The notes below the pieces were generated by a model. The model did not search any database. It was not told where the DNA came from and was given only the letters and a program-made list of their open reading frames with translations. A program made the translations under genes and the position numbers. 37,869 nt of DNA, from the NCBI GenBank assembly GCA_003507395.1, contig DNVW01000006.1, positions 175,034 through 212,902 of the forward strand, in the 5' to 3' direction. The number at the start of each line of letters is the position of its first letter. Position 1 is the stretch's first letter. The DNA is from Clostridiales bacterium (lineage in GTDB: Bacteria > Bacillota > Clostridia > TANB77 > CAG-508). This document shows, one piece after another, positions 33,102-37,869 of the stretch.

Positions 33102-33863
33102 CTATTTTCCTATGAACATTTGTACATATATTTTTCCATATTTTGAACCATTAACTACACCTATGCCTGTATAGTTAAAACTACTGTTTAGTATATTTGC
33201 TCTATGACCAGATGAATTCATCCAAGCTGTTACTGCTGCACTATTGCTTGAATTTCCTGCTATATTTTCTCCTGCAGTATTATATGCTATTCTAAAATTA
33301 TTTAGCATGTTAAATGGTGAACCATATGTTGGTGAATTGTGTGAAAAATAGTTATTATCTACCATGTCTTGTGCCTTAATTCTTGCAACTCTTTGTACTT
33401 CAGCATCTATTTTAAGTGCCTTTAGTCCATTTTGTGTTCTTTGTTCATTTATTAAGTTAAATACTTCTAATTCATCTGATGTTAAATTTGTATTATTCGT
33501 AGTGTTATTTGTGGTATTATTGGTATTTGAACCTCCTCCTGAGCCAGTATTTGGATAAATTGGTTTTATATATTTTTTGCTAACTGCTCCTATGTAGTTA
33601 CTATCTATTTGAACTACATACCAGTCTCCAATTCCTGCAAAGACTCTAATATACTCATTCTTCTTAACTGTAGCAACAACTGGAAATTTTGTACCTGGTC
33701 CGCTTCTAACATTTAATAAACTTGCTGTAACCAATCCAGTTGTAAAATCTATATTGTAATAATGGTCCATTCCTAAAGATATTGTTACTACTGATAATGT
33801 AATTATCATAATTATTAGTGCACTTATTTTAAATATTACACTTTTTTTCAATTTTATAACCAC
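33102..33863 (-). CDS. Secreted SH3-CAP (SCP/PR-1) domain protein
   Basis: 253 residues. An N-terminal signal anchor (about 10-32) is followed by a bacterial SH3 domain (about 45-102, LLNVRSGPGTKFPVVATV), an Asn/Thr-rich linker and a C-terminal CAP domain (about 128-253). The CAP domain shows FNLINEQRTQNGLKAL, YFSHNSP, TAGENIAG and SSGHRANIL, and resembles the YkwD/SafA-associated spore or envelope proteins. The start is GTG at 33863 behind AAAGG, with wide spacing; an internal TTG at 33851 is possible. The stop codon abuts the perfect palindrome. Confidence 0.88.
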   Translation of the reverse strand: MVIKLKKSVIFKISALIIMIITLSVVTISLGMDHYYNIDFTTGLVTASLLNVRSGPGTKFPVVATVKKNEYIRVFAGIGDWYVVQIDSNYIGAVSKKYIKPIYPNTGSGGGSNTNNTTNNTTNNTNLTSDELEVFNLINEQRTQNGLKALKIDAEVQRVARIKAQDMVDNNYFSHNSPTYGSPFNMLNNFRIAYNTAGENIAGNSSNSAAVTAWMNSSGHRANILNSSFNYTGIGVVNGSKYGKIYVQMFIGK

Positions 33864-33957
33864 TTTTAATCACTTTCCTTTCTTAAGGCAACATTAAATT
33901 GACCTCCTATACTTATATTTAATTTTATTAAGTCTAGGAAGTCCCTATTCGCTTTAT

Positions 33958-34917
33958 TTATAATAATTCTTTTATAATTCTCTGCCTCGTTTTAGGTGAT
34001 ATTAAAACTGGAGGTATATCTAACACAGTTTTTGCTCCATATTCTCCTTTTAGGCTTAGTCTATAAACTGCTCTTGCATATGCTACTAAAACAGATGCTG
34101 TAAATTCTGGATTTGAATCTAATTTTAACGAATATTCTATTACTTGTTTATTTTTTTCACTTGTAGCACCAGAATGAATTACAAAACCTCCATGTGGCAT
34201 TTTACTATGATTAGTCTTTAATTCCTCTTCTGTTATAAAATGTACTATTGTGTCATATTCTAAAAAATAATTTTTCATACTTTTTATTTTTTCTTGTACT
34301 TCATCTTTATCTGCATTTTCCTCTAATACAACATAACATTCCCTTATGTGCTTTTCTCTATTAGTGAGTTCGGGCAATTTTTTATTTCTTATTTGCTCAA
34401 TTGCCTTTTCTATTGGTATTGTGTATTGTATAGCATTTTTTACTCCTTTTATTCTCCTTATTGCATCTGAATGACCTTGGCTTACTCCTTTTCCCCAAAA
34501 GGTATATGTTTTTCCATTTGGAATTATTGCTTCTGAATATAGTCTGTTTATGGAAAATAATCCTGGATCCCATCCAGCAGATATGAGTGAAACTGTATTT
34601 GATTGTTTGTTTATTTTGTCAACAGTATCATAATATTCTGGTATATTCTTATGTGTATCAAAACTATCCACAGTATTATATAATTTTGCAAACATTGGCA
34701 CTTGTTCTGGTAAATCTGTTGCAGAGCCACCACACATAATTACAACATCAATATTTTTTTTATTTTTTTCAAATTCTTCTATTTTTATTAATGGCTCTTT
34801 TGTTTGTATATCTCTTCTTGAAAAAATTCCTACTAATTCCATATCCGGATTATATTTAATTGCTTTTTCTACACCTTTTCCTAAGTTTCCATATCCGCAA
34901 ATTCCAATACGTATCAT
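33958..34917 (-). CDS. ddh: meso-Diaminopimelate dehydrogenase
   Basis: 319 residues. Converts tetrahydrodipicolinate and ammonia to meso-DAP with NADPH, a one-step branch to the peptidoglycan and lysine precursor. The N-terminal Rossmann motif IGICGYGNLGKGVE and GIFSRRD, the central AGWDPGLFSINRLY and FWGKGVSQGHSDAIRRI, and MPHGGFVIHSG are typical of Ddh. The start follows AAGGAGG. It implies meso-DAP in the cell wall. It is a single gene between the CAP protein and the exporter operon. Confidence 0.95.
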   Translation of the reverse strand: MIRIGICGYGNLGKGVEKAIKYNPDMELVGIFSRRDIQTKEPLIKIEEFEKNKKNIDVVIMCGGSATDLPEQVPMFAKLYNTVDSFDTHKNIPEYYDTVDKINKQSNTVSLISAGWDPGLFSINRLYSEAIIPNGKTYTFWGKGVSQGHSDAIRRIKGVKNAIQYTIPIEKAIEQIRNKKLPELTNREKHIRECYVVLEENADKDEVQEKIKSMKNYFLEYDTIVHFITEEELKTNHSKMPHGGFVIHSGATSEKNKQVIEYSLKLDSNPEFTASVLVAYARAVYRLSLKGEYGAKTVLDIPPVLISPKTRQRIIKELL

Positions 34918-34979
34918 AGATAAAACCTCCTAAATTATTATATGTTTAGAAGGTTTTTAAATTACTTTAATATATATGT

Positions 34980-35774
34980 TTAAATTCTTGAACTCATCAA
35001 ATTTGACGAACCATATCTTTTTAATCCCCTATTAAATATAGTATATGCTAAAATTGAAATTAATATTGTAAAAACAATTACTATTAAGAAATTTTTTACA
35101 TTAAAGCTTATTATCATATCTAATGGCATATAATTTGCTATACCCACTGGTAATATTGTATATAATATTATTTTTACACCATTTTTAAATATTGTCCCTG
35201 GGTATGTGTCAAAATGAAGCATAACATTATTTAATGAATCTGCTATAATATCTCCCTTTACTATCCAGAATGAAAAACTTCCTACTATACTTGCAAATGC
35301 TGTTAATATTAATGCTCCAGTAATAGAAAATATTGTGAATAAAGCTAAATTTCTTATTGTAAATCCATATATAGCTAAACAAATATATCCATATATTAAA
35401 TCACCTATTGCTGATATTTTAGTCTTAGAAGTTAATACACTTAAAAATACATTTTTAGGTTGAACCAAAAAGGTATCTAACTTTCCTCTTATTATTAAGT
35501 CTGATATTTCAAATGCTTCTCCAAATATTATATTTGCTACTCCATACACACTTGATGCAAGTCCCCATAATAATACAATCTGCTTTATATTGTATCCGCC
35601 TATTTCATCTCTTATATTAAATAAAATTATCCATTGAATTATAAAGCTTGCATTGTTTAATATCATAAATAATATATTTGTTATAAATGTTACTTTATTA
35701 ACCATTTGCCTCATTATATTATATTTAATAGACAATATTATAACTTTTATTTGATTTTTAACCACCGTTAACAT
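34980..35774 (-). CDS. ABC-2 type exporter permease (DUF990-like)
   Basis: 264 residues with six predicted transmembrane helices. It begins MLTVVKNQIKVIILSIKYNI and contains FGEAFEISDLIIRGKLDTFLVQPKN, which resembles the ABC-2 permeases that work in pairs with a second permease and one ATPase. It overlaps the preceding permease by 17 nt, so the two are translationally coupled. Substrate not predictable. Confidence 0.85.
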   Translation of the reverse strand: MLTVVKNQIKVIILSIKYNIMRQMVNKVTFITNILFMILNNASFIIQWIILFNIRDEIGGYNIKQIVLLWGLASSVYGVANIIFGEAFEISDLIIRGKLDTFLVQPKNVFLSVLTSKTKISAIGDLIYGYICLAIYGFTIRNLALFTIFSITGALILTAFASIVGSFSFWIVKGDIIADSLNNVMLHFDTYPGTIFKNGVKIILYTILPVGIANYMPLDMIISFNVKNFLIVIVFTILISILAYTIFNRGLKRYGSSNLMSSRI

Positions 35775-36550
35775 TTAGCTTTTTCACTCCTTTCTCATAC
35801 AATATTATTGTTAAAATTATTGTAATTACTAAATAGATTATTTGAGCTATGAAAACCTGTATAAAATTTTCAAAGCTAAAATTTATCAATAACTTCGCTG
35901 GTCCATATGTCACTACATATATTGGTGTACATTTTATTATTGGTCTTAGAACTTTTGGAAACATTTCTATTGGAAACATTGTTCCTATTATTAGTATTAA
36001 TTTATCGTAAATCCAGTGAAATGGTGTTGAGTCTTCTATCCAAAATGAAATTACACTAATCAATATTTTTATAATTGAGTTTATAATTATTCCGAAATAA
36101 TGCAATTATTAGAATAAACGAAATATTTGCAAAATCAAAATCTGGTATAGGTCCTATGAAACATACTCCAGTTACTATTGCCACTATGCTAAACAGTACA
36201 AGCCTTATTGTTATTTCCCCTAAATATTTTGCCATAATATAAAAGATATAATGATATGGCTTGTTTATGTTATATGCTATATTTCCTGTTCTTATATCTT
36301 GACTTATTTCATTAGTCAGTATTTTGTTTTTTGTTCCATACCACAATGTTTCTGTTATTAAAACATACCACATCATTTGTTCTATTGTATAACCATTTAT
36401 AACCTCATTTGGATCTGAGTATATATATTGCCATAGATTTATTAATACAAACATTGTTATAAAAAAAGTTATAAATCCTAACATTATATTGGGTATATAG
36501 CTTAAATTCTCTATTAGTGTTGATTTATAAATATATAAGTATTTTTTCAT
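35758..36550 (-). pseudogene. ABC-2 type permease, broken by a frameshift
   Basis: The ATG at 36550 starts MKKYLYIYKSTLIENLSYIP and reads through NEISQDIRTGNIAYNINKPY to ISFILIIALF, then shifts and stops near 36056. The following frame continues with FGIIINSIIKILISVISFW to KKLNVNGG at 35758. Removing one T from the TTT at 36095-36097 joins them into one 263-residue permease with six helices, matching its partner in size. It is either a sequencing error or a real loss that would disable the exporter. Confidence 0.85.
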
Positions 36551-36568
36551 TTCTTCACCCTCTTTTAT

Positions 36569-37555
36569 TTAATAATTATTTTTTGTACCTTTATAGATTT
36601 GGGTAATTATATCCTCTAGTGGCATACTTGATATATTTATATCTACAATTTTATCTGCATCTAACATTTTTATTACATCTGTTACAGCCTTCTTTTTGCA
36701 ATCTAATTCTATTTTTAAGTTGTAACCTTTATCTTTTAATATCGTTATACCTGCTTGATGTTGTAAATTTACTTTATTTTTCATTTTTACTTCTATTATT
36801 TTTTTATTTAAATAATGATATTTTAAGTTTTCCATTGTATCATCCATTATTATTTTGCCATTGTTTATTATAATAACCCTTTTGCAAAGTTTTTCTATAT
36901 CTCCCACATCATGGCTTGTCAAGAATATTGTTGTCTTATATTCTTTGTTCATTCGCTTTATCAAAGTCCTTATGGTTTCTTTTACAACAGGATCTAAGCC
37001 GATAGTAGGTTCATCCAAAAATAATATCTCTGGTTTATGAATTAAAGCTGCAGCTATTTCACATCTAATTCTCTGACCTAGTGATAAATTTTTTACTGGC
37101 GTATTTATAAATGTTTCCAATTCAAAGGTGATTTTTAGTTCTTCAATTCTTTTTTCTACAAAACTATCTGGTATGTCATATATTGCTCCAAAAAACTTAA
37201 AATTATCATATGGTGTTAGGTGCATCCATAATTGTTCCTTTTGTCCAAAAACTGTTCCTATTTTATATGCTAATTGTTTTCTTTGTTTTGATGGATTTAA
37301 ACCCATTACTTCAATATTTCCAGAAGTAGGATACAAAATTCCTGTTAACATCTTTATTGTAGTAGACTTTCCTGCGCCATTAGGGCCTATAAATGCCAGT
37401 ATTTCCCCTTTTTCTACTGAAAAGCTGATGTTATCAACTGCGTTAATTTCTTTATACTTTGGCTTTACTATGGATTTTATACTTCCTTTTATTCCTTTTT
37501 CTTTTTCTTTAATTTTAAATTCCTTATTAAGATTTTTTACTTCTATTATGCTCAT
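36569..37555 (-). CDS. ABC transporter ATPase of the exporter
   Basis: 328 residues from the ATG at 37555, with GGGGAG upstream (the frame stays open 5' without support). Walker A GPNGAGKST, Q-loop, signature LSLGQ, Walker B ILFLDEPTIGLDP and H-loop LTSHD are present. A C-terminal extension (about 235-328) is typical of the drug or polysaccharide-type ABC-2 exporters of the YbhF/DrrA kind. It is the first gene of a three-gene operon with two permeases. Substrate unknown. Confidence 0.93.
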   Translation of the reverse strand: MSIIEVKNLNKEFKIKEKEKGIKGSIKSIVKPKYKEINAVDNISFSVEKGEILAFIGPNGAGKSTTIKMLTGILYPTSGNIEVMGLNPSKQRKQLAYKIGTVFGQKEQLWMHLTPYDNFKFFGAIYDIPDSFVEKRIEELKITFELETFINTPVKNLSLGQRIRCEIAAALIHKPEILFLDEPTIGLDPVVKETIRTLIKRMNKEYKTTIFLTSHDVGDIEKLCKRVIIINNGKIIMDDTMENLKYHYLNKKIIEVKMKNKVNLQHQAGITILKDKGYNLKIELDCKKKAVTDVIKMLDADKIVDINISSMPLEDIITQIYKGTKNNY

Positions 37556-37669
37556 CTTCTTTTCTCCCCTCTTTCCAGAAATATTAATATCATTTACACT
37601 ATCAGTTATTATATTTGCCACATTATTTATATATCTACTATATTAAAGTAAATTTTTCCTATATGTATG

Positions 37670-37709
37670 AAAAAAAGCCTCACTAAGAAATCTTTTAAGA
37701 CTCCTTAGT
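37670..37709 (-). terminator. Intrinsic terminator upstream of the exporter operon
   Basis: ACTAAGAAATCT (37682-37693) pairs with AGACTCCTTAGT (37698-37709) at 10 of 12 positions, and the minus strand continues into seven T. It ends a gene beyond the window or acts as a leader attenuator. Between it and 37840 a CTTACACTA / GTAAGAT pair (37727-37746) loosely resembles the MarR sites. No gene is seen. Confidence 0.5.
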
Positions 37710-37839
37710 AAGACTTTCTATATTTCATCTTACTTTCTAGTGTAAGCAATATTTTTATTACCCTTTACCGCTCAAGAATTATTATCTTTTAGGTAAACTC
37801 TTAAATTACACTTTTAATATTATCACATATTTTTTCATT

Positions 37840-37869
37840 TGTCAATGGGGACGGGGAATATTGGCACAC
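37840..37869. repeat. TGTCA-GGGGACGGGG repeat cut by window edge
   Basis: TGTCAATGGGGACGGGGAAT followed by ATTGGCACAC matches the left arm of the perfect palindrome at 33029 at nearly all positions. The second arm lies outside the window. Confidence 0.8.

Noticed and set aside
37128..37646. A 172-codon plus-strand open frame at the right edge
   Set aside because: Antisense shadow of the ABC ATPase gene.
1054..37869. The dispersed repeats as a CRISPR array
   Set aside because: Copies are single, far apart, of unequal length and lack regular spacers; no cas genes are present.

Overview
The window is AT-rich DNA (roughly a quarter to a third G+C) with strong AGGAGG-type ribosome-binding sites, TTGACA/TATAAT promoters and clostridial-type proteins. 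These include a bile salt hydrolase, a rubredoxin-fused flavin reductase (Hrb type), meso-diaminopimelate dehydrogenase and a class B sortase with NPxTG substrates. This fits a gut-dwelling member of the Clostridia. No species is claimed.

Left flank (1-5741): bile salt hydrolase; an L,D-transpeptidase followed by two small membrane-anchored secreted proteins; smpB; class II fructose-bisphosphate aldolase; a small DUF1540 protein; and the 3' part of a peroxiredoxin gene. A decayed metallo-beta-lactamase-fold fragment lies behind the aldolase promoter.

Central element (about 5730-23896, 18.2 kb): this is the main discovery. The peroxiredoxin gene is split. Its first 52 codons lie at 23884-24039 and the rest, starting at the peroxidatic cysteine, at 5201-5728, on the same strand and in the right order. 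The two break points share the 12-bp sequence ACGGGGGTAAAA. A large serine recombinase ends about 20 bp inside the left break. Joining the two inner edges recreates a symmetric attP-like site (CCCCAAATTG ... CAATTTGGGG). The element carries no phage structural or conjugation genes. Its cargo is a putative operon on the minus strand: a membrane protein, a lipoprotein, an SPFH protein with a SHOCT tail, a TFIIB-type zinc-ribbon membrane protein, a small lipoprotein, a TMEM43-family protein and a 1529-residue surface protein with an NPKTG sorting signal. A regulatory set follows: a LuxR-type response regulator, a HisKA_3-type histidine kinase and a multi-TM kinase-like partner. A pair of 17-bp palindromes sits between the divergent transcription units. 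The SPFH and zinc-ribbon genes recall YdjI and YdjG of the Bacillus pspA-ydjGHI membrane-stress operon. The right end of the element holds a decayed NAD-epimerase gene.

Right flank (24040-37869): a decayed small membrane protein, a membrane-anchored protein, a class B sortase and a truncated NPQTG surface protein. The last is joined head-on to a truncated XRE-type regulator at a sharp composition break near 27165. Then come hrb, an acetyltransferase, clpB with a MarR regulator and matching palindromic operators, a SH3-CAP secreted protein, ddh, and an ABC-2 exporter operon with one frameshifted permease. Members of a palindromic repeat family beginning TGTCAnnGGGGAC are scattered through both flanks (1054, 3231, 28362, 33029, 37840). 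They sit flush against stop codons, promoters or ribosome-binding sites.
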